Shown: positions 45,201-54,907 of the stretch, piece by piece | Layout: each line of letters begins with the position of its first letter | Position numbering within the stretch: position 1 is the stretch's first letter | Origin: Calliopum simillimum | Lineage: Eukaryota > Arthropoda > Insecta > Diptera > Lauxaniidae | DNA: 64,000 nucleotides | Direction: 5' to 3' | Assembly: GCA_951812925.1 (NCBI GenBank) | Contig: OX638368.1 | Span: 83,186,909 to 83,250,908 of the forward strand | Notes under the pieces: generated by a model | Database searches by the model: none | What the model was told of the DNA's origin: nothing | What the model saw: only the letters and a program-made list of their open reading frames with translations | Program-made: the position numbers and the translations under genes

Positions 45201-48200
45201 ACATTTAAATTTCGTATTCACAAAATGAAAGGCGCCCTTTCGTTGTGTGTTATGCATAAATGGTTCGTTTAAGCCAAGTGAAGTTTATGTTTGCTCATAT
45301 TGTTCATATATACATATCTACTCTTGAATGGCAGTTAGAATTTGTTTATCTTGGTGTTAGCTAAAATGCATTTTTTGGCCGTTGTTGACTTACTCCTTAA
45401 TCGACACTTTTCCTTTTTCTTTATTAAAAACTATCACTTCTACTCTTTTTAAAAAACCTACTTCTGGAATCATCCTTTAAGTGCTTTAGCTTTATCTCTT
45501 TATATTAGTAGATACCTATTTTTATATGAATCGGCAAATGTTAAAAAGGCGGTAGTCGATAACGGGCAAAAGTAATGTCATAATATGAAATGGCTGACAT
45601 TGTGTTAGAAATTTAGAAAATTAATCTTTATTTTCACAAAAAAGTTACCTGATGTTGTTGAATTGATGGCATTGAAATAAGAAGATGATATCATTCAAAT
45701 ATCGGACTATTATGGCACATAGCTTATGCCATATTTTTTGCCCTTTATTGACTTCCGCCCTTTTAATATTTGGCGATTCATATATTGTAGCTATAACGCG
45801 AAAGTTGTGGGCTCGTATCAATAATTTATGTCCACTTCTTATGCTTTTCAATAATTTTTACAATTTTTGTACTCGTTAGTTTTTTTTTTTTTTAATAAAA
45901 TAATTTAAACTGACAGCAAAATTAAAATTTAATCTAGACTAAAGACCTAATAAAGCGAATCTTTTTATTGCATGGTTTTAGGGATTTTTTAAATACATAT
46001 TTCATAGACATTGACTAAAAGAAAATATCCCAATTCAGGCGCCAAAAAATTCTAAAATATTAAAAACAAGATTAATAGTGAGTTAAGCATCAGAAAAGCT
46101 AATTAGAATTTGTTTGACCCTGAATTGGGATATTTTTTTTTTAGTCATTGTCTATGCAAAATATGTTTAAAAATCCCTAAAATCATGCAATGAAGAGATT
46201 CACATTATAACGTAAATAATCTAGATTTAAGCTGTCGTCTGTCTGGGGCATAAGATCAATCAATATATGAAACTAAATTTTAATGGCATTCACAATGTGT
46301 ACAGTTTGACTTATCTAGGAAACATCACTCGCATGCAGAATGTTGTAAGAGAAAACAACATACACCCCTATTCACAACTGTCGTTTTTATTTCGTTTCTG
46401 AGGCGTTTTAGATTTTCGTCGTCTCGTATCTAAATTTGGAGTCTGGAAATATATTTAAACGACGAGGAGTGTTTATCAAGGGATTAGGAACACGAAGCAT
46501 ATGTTTGATTGCTTCGTTTTCCTAACCCCTCGATAAAATCTCCTCGTTGTTCCTATATATAGAAAAATATTGAAATGTATTGGAACGACAAGGGGTGGTT
46601 ATCGAGGGTTCAGAAAAACGATGATATGTGTGATTGCTTCGTTTTCTTAACCCATCTATAAACACTTCCCATCGATCCAATATATTTCCAGGCTCCAAAT
46701 TTAGAAACAGGGCAACGATAAAAACTAAACCACCTCAGAATCGTAATAGAAACGACAGTTGGGAGTAGGGCTGATTAACTCAATGAGAGAGAGAGAGCGA
46801 GAGAGATAAAATTCATCGCTAAAGATCGCATTTGATGATTTTGACAGCCAAATGTTTTTATAAATTTAAGTCGCAAGCAAAATAATACCAACAATTTCAG
46901 TAATATTTCGCATGAAGTAGGACACTTCTCTGGATTAATAATGCTAAAATAAATATAAAAAAATTCGAGTCCTCATAAAATGATTCCTAAGATTCTTGTC
47001 ATTTTAATTAACTTTATTCTAAAAAAATTAAACAATTGCAAGCATTGTCCTTTGAATTTAATAGAATGTCCTTGTTTAGCAAAATTGAGCATTAAAACGC
47101 TTACGAAAATCCATTAAAATAATTAACTTTTAAATTTTTTACACTAAAATCAACATTTTCTGTTTTATTTTGTGCACAAAGTGAAAACTTTGCAACATTT
47201 GCACAATTTTTTGAGTTTTTTCTTTTCGCTGCAAAACCTTTTCAACCCAATTGAATGCTATCGTACAGATTTATTTTGACAGCCTTTTTGAACGCACTTG
47301 ACTTAGGCATAAAATGAAGCTCCGCTTTTTCTGTGCACCAACTATCTGGCCCCATCTGACCCCCTGCCTGCCGCCTGCTGCCTGTCTAACACACTAACGA
47401 ATGCTGCGCCTTTTCAAATACAACAATAGGGTGTGCATACAAACCCAAAAAAAGAAGAAAAAACCAAAAAGAAAAGGCGATGAAGAACGCATTGAAATGA
47501 GATCAAAAAAGCGGCCATGCCCAACGGCATACCAATTTATTATGTGCACATTTTTTTTCTCGCTTTTTTATTTGGTCGGGGTCGACTTTATTTTCTTTAT
47601 GCATTCCTCGAATTTTCACTTCCTTCGACACAAGGATATTCTCTTATTTTTTGTTTGTGTGTGTGAATATGCAACGAATTGAAACCAACTGAATGAAAAG
47701 AAAAGAAAACAAAATTTGTCAAAGCAAAAATGTGTGCATAAAGAAATAGAGATTGAAGAAAAAAAAGAGATGGACGGACGGACGGACGGACAGACGCCCA
47801 CTCAATGTCTTGTACATTTTGATGTTTCGTTCAACGTTCGAATGGGTTTTATTTGGTCTGCATTGACAGTGTTTTATTGAGCTGAGTTGTTGACTTGATT
47901 TCGATTTTGAGTTGTGTGCCATTTTCTATTTTTTTGGTTTGACTGAAGTTGTATGGCTCTTCGGGTACGCTACAAAAAGTGTAGTGGGATATTGAATTTT
48001 ATAAATAGAATATCTTCTTATCACGCCAAGGTAAATACTTTTGAAATTTCTCTTATTGGATTATAAACCTCTGCAGTGGTCATTCTATAGAAGGGTTCAA
48101 ATGAAATTAAAACCGAGTTTTCAAGGTCTTAATATCTCTTACTTATTTCTGTTGATAATATTTCGATTAAGAATTCTTGTTCCTTTAAAAAACATTCAAA

Positions 48201-51200
48201 TTCTTTTAAGTTTGAGAGAATAAATTCACGCAGATATAAAAATGTACTAGAATCAAGCCCAAGTCATTGCTAAATGAAAAATGTACTTAGAATTGAGCTA
48301 AATATACTTTGCACAAAATCATCAAAAAATATGCTAAACTGGTTTGGAACTCGAGCTCAAATTTAGGAATAATATGTGTTGTGTCGTAATAAAAGGGACC
48401 TTATCTTGCCGCAGTAAAATTTTCAGTACAACTATTCATTCTTGAAGCACCCAGACGTCTCATAAGACAAATTTTTTTCGCATCGAAATGGTGCTCAATA
48501 GACAGAAAAGTTTTTTGTAAAAAAGATTTCTTTCTTTCATAAATGAGCACAATGTGTCCACATATTTTTGGCTCCATTTGGCATCATGTCACTACGCCAA
48601 GATAGCTCTGGAGTGGTACCAAAGTAATAACATAGTTTTTGTACCAAGAGAGGCCAATCCTCCAAATTGTCTGGAGCCAAGACAAGTGGAGAGATATTGG
48701 GATCTTGTGAAAAGAAACTTAAAGAGCACAATAAAAATGTCCCACAATATCGAAAAGTTTAAAATGAGATGGACAAACTGTTCCAAAAAGGTGTCTGAAA
48801 CAACTATTAAATCTCTAATGGTGAACTATAAAAGTTATATTTTTCTGTAATCTGTAAAGTATTATCAATTAAATAAAAAAAAAAAACAAAACTCTAAGAT
48901 CAACCGTTTAAAAATTATTGAATTTTATATATGTTAAGACCTTTTCGATCTTACTCCTTAGATATCATAACAATACGTCTTTTGGCCAAAATATAATGTT
49001 AAATTTTAAATGCTCTGTAAACCATTTTTCCGTCAGTTGTGGCATAAGTACTTAGTTTCAAAAAAAAAGCATTTACTAAAGGTTTTATAATTTCTATAGC
49101 AAGAATTCTTCAAAAATTACTAAACTTAGGTTAACCTTCATTTATTCTTCATATTTATTAAAAACTGCCTGCAAATTTTATAAAAACTTTCAAATTGCTT
49201 AGAAAGAAAAATTTTACTATTAGCACAGTAAAAATTATAAAACAGAATAGTAAAAATTACTAAGCAGGAATAAAATTTTTTTTTTTTGTAAGTAATTAAT
49301 ATGAAAAAAGAAAACCAAATTAAATAAATAAAAATGAAAACAATTAAAACTAAACAGCAGATTTAAAATAAAAACAATTAGTTTAAAAAAAAAAATACAT
49401 TTTTTGTTTTGGTGAAGATTTGAACCGAGAGAACCTGTGGTGAAAACGTATTTGTTTTAAAATGACTTTCCACTAAATCATCAAATATATTTCCTGTTGA
49501 ACACATACCAACTCTTGAGTAGAAGTTTTTATCCCTGCTTTTTAAAAACATTTTATGTGATTTTTTGTCGAAGTAAAGTAAATTTCCATAAAAATCTACT
49601 TATTTCTGAATAATGTTTTCTGACATTACTCACAAAAACACCTAGATCTGTCATTTGCATGCATTTTACAGCCCATTTCTGGTTTGCACCAGGATCAAAG
49701 TTCACTCTAAAGGTTCCGATAGCATTTGAATGTCTTTAAAAATTTGTTTTCAAAACTCGAGATGAAAATGCAATTATGTTAAATGCACACCGAAACTATT
49801 TTGACAGGTTGTATATTCTTTAAAAGTACTATAGCACGAAGTTCACCCAAATAAATCTTATTTGGTTTTCTAAAAAGCAAAAAACTTCAAATTTTTATTT
49901 CTCTGAAGTTTTAGAAGATATCTCGATAGAAGAGCAATATCTAAAAGAAACACTTTTTTCTAAGAGTTTCACATATCCTTGAAGCTTCTCTGAACCAAAG
50001 CAAAATTTAAAAAAATGCTAACTAAACTAAGGATAAATATTTTAATAAAAAGGACAAGTCTGAAGCATTCAGTATGAAATATAATTTCTAGAAATATATC
50101 CCAATCGACTCAATTTCTTGCGAAATATTCACTTACCTGACCATCGTTATCCTTGTCTGCTTTAGACCGCAGTCCCTCCCAGATTTCCAACATGACAGTA
50201 TGAATTTCCTTATTCTTTGGTGTATCCTTCGCCCAGCCACGTAGTGTGCAAACGCGCTACAATTGACGAACAGTAGCACATGCACGCATACAAACAAACA
50301 GGAAATAGCCGCAGGATAACAACACGTGTATGTATGTGGTAGAGGTGCCGAAAGTGAAGCCATAAAAAATGAGTTGAGTTGAATAAAGAAATTGAAAAAA
50401 AGAAAAAGAAAATATTTTTGGCAATTATTTGCATGCGAATAAATTTTGTTGCTATTGTTTGTGTTTCGCAAATTTTTCCATTTTGTTTTTGTTATTGTTT
50501 TTCTTAACTATTTGTTATGATTGCAAAATGGCTTCATTTTTTTTTTTTTTTTTTTTTTTTTTTGTTCCTGTGTTTCATTGCAGTGGCTTAAACCAACGGC
50601 AACATTTTGCATATTTGCACTACCTACCTCAATGGCCAACTCGAAGTCCTTAACGTCAATTTCACCGCTTTGGTTCACATCTGGTTTTAAGTTGTAGTTG
50701 GTGGTGGTAGTGGTGGTGGTGGTGATGGTGGTGGTGGGTGGTTGTTGGATCGTTCGTAGTCATTGTAATGATGTTGTTGTTATTGTTGTTAATATGTTAT
50801 TGTTGTTAATGTATTACGTATACACGTTTTCGTCGTTGGTTGTTTGCCAAATATCAAAATGGTTGATCCAATTTCATATAAAAAAGTGAAAGTGTTCAAG
50901 TTGAAACGAAAATCGTTGGAGTGTAGCGGCAGACGGCAACGGTGGAATGAAGTAAAATATAAAGTAAAGTGAAAAATTTTGTGTGAAAATTTTATTTTAA
51001 ATTGAAATTTACGAGTTCTGTGCAATATGGCAGCGCGCACTTCCGTTGTGCACAGGAAGTTGTAACAGACAATGAGGGCGAAAGTTACCAAAAAGTTTTT
51101 TGAGGGAGTCTTTTCCTGTTTTGTGTTAAGAAAAATTAGGCGGTAATTGAGGCAAATGTAAAGTTTATCCGTTGGGAATAAATTATGTAAATACTTATGC

Positions 51201-53337
51201 GTTTTTAGTAATTATAGAAAGAAGTTAATTAATTATAAAAGAGAACGAGTGTGGACCTATTAGAAATTGAAATTTGAAATTAGAGTGCAACTATTAAAAT
51301 CAGCTTTAAAACTTCGGATACAATACAATTTCAATTTAGTAAGAGTCTGAATTTCGAGAGCAACTTCGAGTTAAAACATTGTGAAATTCCTAATTATCTT
51401 AAAGTGCAAGTCCAAACTTCAATTACTCTGAAAGTATGAATCCTAATTTCTGTACAAGTCTTTGTTAATATTTCATCCGAACCATGCTTGTTGTCAGCAA
51501 ATAATGTAAGTCATTTTCTGTTCCAAAATACTATTAAAATTACAAAATCTCTATTTTTGTGATTTTAGTGGTGTTTAGCATAAACAATGCAATGACATCT
51601 GATCCATGCCTGTTGGTAGCAAAAAATTTTATTTCATCTGCTTGCCTAACTTCAAAGTACAAGCCCAAAGATCAAGTACAAGCTTAAGTTTCAGATATTT
51701 TTTATACCCTACACCCAGGGTATATACACTTTGTCCTTCTATTTGTAATGCAGAGAAGGAGGCGTGGCCGGTATGGAAAAGTGTATATATTTTGATCAGT
51801 GTCATCTTCTGAGTATGGTTGCCAGACGTTCTGATTTTGTCAGTACATGTAATGATTTTTTTTAAATTTTTGTTAAATGTACTGATTTTTAAAAATTTTG
51901 AAATCAGTACGCCAATGTACTTATTTTTTGCTGATTTGCACTGGTTTTGTACTAATTTTTTACGTCCTGCTAAATTACTGAGTTTCTTTTTCCTACATAA
52001 TATTAAGAGCCGTTTTCTCAATGTCTGGCTAAGCCCTACTCAGATCTTAAACCAAAAGTTGTCACTGAAAACAGTCAATTAAAGTCATGATCATTGCTTA
52101 ACTGGACTATGAAAAAAGGCTTCAAAACTCGAATCAGTTAAACTTTGAAACACGAAAGGAAATATTAACAAATTATGTTAATATTTAATATGTAATGCAT
52201 ATGTATTTAGACATCCTAAATTCGAATTCTACGACAGAATTGCTCTGTCAAGTTCAAACTTCAAGATTTACTAACCTATGAGTGCCAAAGTATGATTTTT
52301 ACTTTTTTTGTGATTATATGTATATCACACTGAGCTGATGAACTTTTTGGGTTCGAGATGTTTAGGTATATTGGGGACTTGTATGTTTTTTTAGAATGAC
52401 ATAAGTAAAGCATTAAAAAAGTTTTGTACTGATTTGTACTGATTTTTTGGACTTTTTGCGACCAATGTACTGATTTTGGCATTACAAAATCTGACATCCC
52501 TATTCCTAAATCGATATAGCCATTTCGGTCTGCCTGTCTGTCCGTTGAAATCATTTTAATATGTTTTAGTACCAAGATAACTTGATAAAACTTAGTTCAC
52601 TGCCTTCGTCGTCAAAGTTCATTCATTTTACTGAAAATGAGTGAAATCGCTAACCACGCTTACCGCTCACGCAAAAATATATTGAAAACGCAATATTAAC
52701 ATCATCATTTGCTACAAAGTAACCAAAATACGCATAGAAGCTCTGAGCAAATAAGGTGAGTTTGGACAAAAGGGCGTGGCACATCCCATATGAAAAAAAG
52801 CCTCAAAATGGTATACAGAAAGAATTTATTGAGGTAATCCAACCAAATTTCACTCAGACATTAAGAACAGTAAATAAAGTCTCCTAGCAAAAACAAGGAA
52901 AAATCGGATAAGAGGGCGTGGGACCCCCCATATAAGCAAAAGCTTCAAAATGCTAAATTGAAAGCGTTTTTTGAGGTAACCCAACCAAATATAACTCAGA
53001 TACTAATAAATGCAAGATCTGAACAAAACTAAGTGAAATTGTCTAAGAGGGCGTGGCACCTCCCGTACAAACAAAATTTTCAAAATACAGCAGTGTAGGG
53101 TATTTAATTTTTTGTCAGGCCAAAGGTAACACCCTTACTAGTTTTCCAATTAAAGTTACTCATATGTCTTTAAATCGCTTTAATTATTTCACAAAGTCGT
53201 TCCCACCAACATTGCACACAAGCGACGGACATCCGTCATATTCACACACACACTCACATACACACAAACGCACACTCACCAAAGAAAACATTGAAAAGGA
53301 ACAAAAGCTTCTTTTTGCGGAAGTCCGAGATTGACAT
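39141..53337 (-). CDS. Calexcitin-like EF-hand calcium-binding protein
   Basis: Five coding exons on the minus strand join without phase conflict: 53337-53280, 50680-50628, 50256-50137, 39539-39327 and 39251-39141. The product is 184 residues, cytosolic, with no signal peptide. Three EF-hand loops are canonical by eye: residues 20-31 (DVNQSGEIDVKD, Asp at position 12), 71-82 (DKDNDGQVSVEE, split by an intron) and 113-124 (DASNDGGIDVQE). The fourth site near 145-160 is degenerate (GKAEVTREQF). Order, spacing and segments such as YMNFMFD match calexcitins, small neuronal calcium/GTP-binding proteins first known from squid and snail, rather than sarcoplasmic SCPs. The gene spans 14.2 kb; the 9.9-kb intron between exons 3 and 4 holds most of the inserted elements. 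A spliced 5' untranslated exon lies upstream. Confidence 0.93.
39327..39539 (-). CDS. Calexcitin-like exon 4 (EF-hands 2-3)
   Basis: 213 nt, 71 codons, phase 0. It starts VSVEEWCNMW after the acceptor TTTACTCCAG and ends KKMAQ at the donor GTAAAGC. It contains the third EF-hand loop DASNDGGIDVQE. A downstream in-frame ATG inside the exon should not be taken as the start. Confidence 0.94.
39961..40798. mobile_element. TIR element with CAGTG ends and about 120-bp inverted arms
   Basis: 838 bp in a calexcitin-like intron. The left end CAGTGAAGGGTTTTGC and the reverse complement of the right end CAGTGTACGGTTTGGC continue as arms of more than 120 bp (AAATTTGTGAATAAATC, AGAACTTTTGAAARAAGTATG, ATTTATCAGCCTTC). 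No transposase in the interior. CAGTG ends fit Tc1/mariner or hAT; target duplication not resolved. Confidence 0.65.
40810..40990 (+). repeat. MITE family M, copy 2 (internal part)
   Basis: Shares TTTTTTCAACTTAATGCCATCAATTCTA-type sequence, TTTTTATGAAAACGCAG and TCATATTATGAYAY with 31696-31924. The terminal repeats are worn. Confidence 0.55.
41000..42395. other. Intron sequence of calexcitin-like gene, GC-richer part
   Basis: Contains a short open frame at 41655-41852, but it has no splice support and no recognisable family. AATCTCAATAAATCTAAATTTCAATAAATCC-type simple repeats occur near 41095. Possible intronic regulatory DNA, not demonstrable here. Confidence 0.3.
42396..42730. mobile_element. 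Harbinger-like palindromic MITE, copy 1
   Basis: 335 bp. The ends TGCCCCAGACAGGCGACAGC and GCTGTCGTCTGTCTGGGGCA are inverted with one difference. TTA flanks both sides (42393-42395 and 42731-42733), and 3-bp TWA duplications are the mark of PIF/Harbinger. The whole element is nearly palindromic around about 42563. No coding sequence. A second, end-worn copy lies at 45911-46250. Confidence 0.85.
43010..43640 (+). repeat. Degenerate minisatellite, about 38-bp unit
   Basis: Many imperfect copies of TTTTTCGATACTTTTGGACT followed by TTTACCGATATTTTAGATG fill the region. Unit length varies by several bases and copies diverge strongly, so this is an old array in the intron. Confidence 0.7.
44450..45060. 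repeat. TTG/CAG microsatellite cluster
   Basis: Repeated TTGTTGTTG and GCTGCTGCTG runs at about 44477, 44535, 44636, 44710, 44812 and 45025 on the plus strand. The long apparent reading frames here, on either strand, are products of the repeats and not genes. Confidence 0.7.
45541..45767. mobile_element. MITE family M variant, copy 3
   Basis: The ends TTAAAAAGGCGGTAGTCGAT and, reverse-complemented, TTAAAAGGGCGGAAGTCAAT are inverted and continue as AAGGGCAAAA. The interior has the family M block GTTACCTGATGTTGTTGAATTGATGGCAT. The ends differ from copies 1 and 4, so this is a subfamily. Confidence 0.65.
45911..46250. mobile_element. Harbinger-like palindromic MITE, copy 2 (left end worn)
   Basis: The right end GCTGTCGTCTGTCTGGGGCA is identical to copy 1. 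The centre is present in the opposite orientation (AACAAGATTAATAGTGAGTT). The left end is reduced to GACAGC at about 45911. Confidence 0.75.
46365..46771. mobile_element. TIR element with ACTGTCGTTT ends
   Basis: The left end CCCTATTCACAACTGTCGTTT and the reverse complement of the right end CCCTACTCCCAACTGTCGTTT share about 40 bases of inverted repeat. The interior repeats ATTGCTTCGTTTTCYTAACC twice. A GA microsatellite follows at about 46783-46806. Superfamily not assigned. Confidence 0.65.
47750..47800 (+). repeat. GGAC tetranucleotide run
   Basis: GGACGGACGGACGGACGGAC-type microsatellite, five to six units, in the calexcitin-like intron. Confidence 0.8.
48450..48850 (+). pseudogene. Tc1/mariner-superfamily transposase, C-terminal remnant
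   Basis: Frame ending at about 48850 reads FWLHLASCHYAK, then NNIVFVPREANPPNC, then EPRQVERYWDLVKRNL. This is the arrangement of second catalytic block, NPPN stretch and E-R-YW block in insect IS630-Tc1-mariner transposases. The residue before LAS is His where the family has the catalytic Asp. An in-frame TAA lies a little upstream, near 48520. Only the last third remains, so it is a dead fragment in an intron of the calexcitin-like gene. Confidence 0.7.
48900..50100. other. Intron, nothing recognised
   Basis: AT-rich calexcitin-like intron sequence directly downstream of exon 3 on the minus strand. No element ends or coding frames could be supported. Confidence 0.35.
50137..50256 (-). CDS. 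Calexcitin-like exon 3
   Basis: 120 nt, 40 codons, phase 0 at both ends. It encodes RVCTLRGWAKDTPKNK through IWEGLRSKADKDNDGQ. The acceptor is CAATTGTAG and the donor GTAAGTG. It carries the helix and the first half of the second EF-hand loop. Confidence 0.93.
50538..50570 (+). repeat. Poly-T tract of about 32 bases
   Basis: A long pure T run between calexcitin-like exons 2 and 3. Possibly a retroposed tail or simple slippage. On the transcribed minus strand it is poly-A. Confidence 0.8.
50628..50680 (-). CDS. Calexcitin-like exon 2 (EF-hand 1 loop)
   Basis: 53 nt. Joined to the single base of exon 1, it encodes DVNQSGEIDVKDFELAIE. The acceptor is AAAACCAG and the donor GTAGGTAG. The codon split G|AT at the junction confirms the join. 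Confidence 0.92.
50697..50745 (+). repeat. GTG trinucleotide microsatellite
   Basis: GTGGTGGTAGTGGTGGTGGT and similar, directly upstream (on the minus strand) of the exon 2 acceptor. On the transcribed strand it is a CAC run close to the splice site. Confidence 0.8.
51704..53103 (+). mobile_element. Composite element with ATACCCTACAC ends
   Basis: 1400 bp with perfect 11-bp inverted ends ATACCCTACAC and GTGTAGGGTAT. Left to right: the CACTTTGTCCTTCTATTTG segment, a nested insertion at about 51815-52502, GTCTGCCTGTCTGTCCGTTG, and three tandem GGGCGTGG units at 52772, 52914 and 53049. The ends of the units share GAGGTAAYCCAACCAAAT. A second, inverted copy of the family ends at about 62022. It lies in intron 1 of the calexcitin-like gene, just downstream of coding exon 1. 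Confidence 0.7.
51815..52502. mobile_element. Nested insertion rich in GTACTGATTTTT
   Basis: Interrupts the host element between the CAGTGTCATCTTCTGA part and the AATCGATATAGCC part, which are adjacent in the second family copy. The interior repeats GTACTGATTTTT and its complement many times. The ends TGGTTGCCAGACG and CAAAATCTGACATCCC are only weakly inverted. TTCTGAGT and TTCCTAAA may be a worn 8-bp duplication, so hAT-like is possible. Confidence 0.5.
53280..53337 (-). CDS. Calexcitin-like exon 1 (start codon)
   Basis: 58 nt, ATG at 53337-53335. It encodes MSISDFRKKKLLFLFNVFF plus the first base of the Asp codon and ends at a GTGAGTG donor. The exon begins at 53381, after an acceptor TTTTTTACAG, so 53338-53381 is spliced 5' untranslated sequence. 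The first helix of EF-hand 1 is encoded here. Confidence 0.9.
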
Positions 53338-53599
53338 GTTGTGGCTGTTAGTGTTGCTATTGACTAGACAATCGTTGAAACCTGTAAAAAAGAGAGAAAA
53401 AAAGAAAAAAAGGAGAGAAATTAAATTCAACTTGTTGAAAATTGCAATAAAAATAATTCAATTTTCATTTACAAACACAAACGGAAGTTAAAAAACATTC
53501 CCTTTGTAAAAACCACACAAATGAAACGCGCATTGCACTTGAACATTTTGCATATGTAGTAGATAACACAATTTGTAAGTACGAGGACGAGTAGCTCAA

Positions 53600-54720
53600 T
53601 AAATGTGTGTTTGTGCATTTTTCTTTTTTGCTTTTTGTTTATTTAAGTACTCGCGTTGCCGTTTCATGTTTGTATTAGTGTAACAATTCCATATACTCGT
53701 ATGTGTAGAAGTGGCACGTAAACTCAATGAATACATACGAATGTGCAACATTTACGAAAATGACTGACATCTGCTCTTCAGCAATTCAAGTGTTGATTCA
53801 AACTAAATTTTATAAATGTCGGCATATGTATGTATCGATGTATGTGAATGTGTGTGTTTGTGCAATTGTGTCTAGTTGCGTGCTTGTGTTTTCTGTCTGT
53901 GTACTCATGCTTGTAAATGTGTGCTTAGTTCTCTATTTTATGCTACATTAACTGTATGCTGCATGCAGCAGCGTCTGTTAACCTTCAATCATTTGAAATG
54001 TTCCAGAGCACCAGAAAAAAAGGTGCTTTTGCCCTTAACTCTGCTTTATTAGCACTTTGCTTGCTACTTTCTTTCTTCTTCGCATTTTTGTTATGATTTA
54101 GTGTAATTTTTTTCAATTTAAATTACGGTATCGGAAGTTGTGCTCACGGAAGATTTACATTGTTTGTTTCAGTGTTTGATTTAATTGAGTAATCGGTTTT
54201 ATAATAAATTGCTTGATTAGTAGGTAATAAAACACTTGAATAAAACACATGATAATTTTATTCTAATTAAATATCCCATTTAAATTCACGCAGTAAAAAT
54301 TATATCTTAATTTTAATTCCAAAAAAGGATTTATAAAGAACGATGCCAAAAAAAAGTATTAATTTAAAACTTTTTGAAATAAATTTCAAACTTTTTTGTG
54401 GAAAAAATGTATAATTAAATACCAAAATAGTTAAAAGTTGGTACATAAGGGAACCAAAAGTCACAAAAATAAACTTTAATTTTAACTTCGTAAATGTCAA
54501 TTTTCTAAGGTCAAAATTAATTTCTTTATCTCTATGAAGAGCTGCGAAAATACATAGCTGGCTGAAGCATATCTAAGCTAAACTCACCACTCGAATAATC
54601 AAAAAATTAAAGTAATTAACACTAAATTAACTAAAACTACTCTAAAATTCTGGTAAAAGTATCTATTTCTATCTATCAATACAGAAATTTGCTTCATATA
54701 CAAATTTTGCTCCTTTTCAT
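53600..54720. other. Upstream intronic sequence, microsatellite GTGTGT
   Basis: Contains GTATGTATCGATGTATGTGAATGTGTGTG-type repeats near 53826-53860. No exon could be supported between 53381 and 54720. Confidence 0.35.
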
Positions 54721-54724
54721 CATA

Positions 54725-54840
54725 TGCGCCAGTAGCGCAGAGGATATGTTTCTACCTATTACACTGTCAGACCACGGTTTGCATCCTAGTACGGTCAGTT
54801 CATTATTTTATTTTATTTTCTTTTTTTTTTTTTCTTTTGT
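54725..54840 (+). ncRNA. tRNA-derived SINE or tRNA pseudogene candidate
   Basis: TAGCGCAGAGG at 54733-54743 fits the pol III A box and GGTTTGCATCC at 54776-54786 fits the B box in nine of eleven positions. Their 43-nt spacing is that of a tRNA. The expected stems do not pair well, and a T-rich tail follows, so this is a SINE head or a decayed tRNA and not a functional tRNA. Confidence 0.45.
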
Positions 54841-54907
54841 TTGAACTTTACAGTAAGGTAAATCTAGCGCCAATTTTTTCAAAAAAAATTACTAGCTGCA
54901 TGCATGA

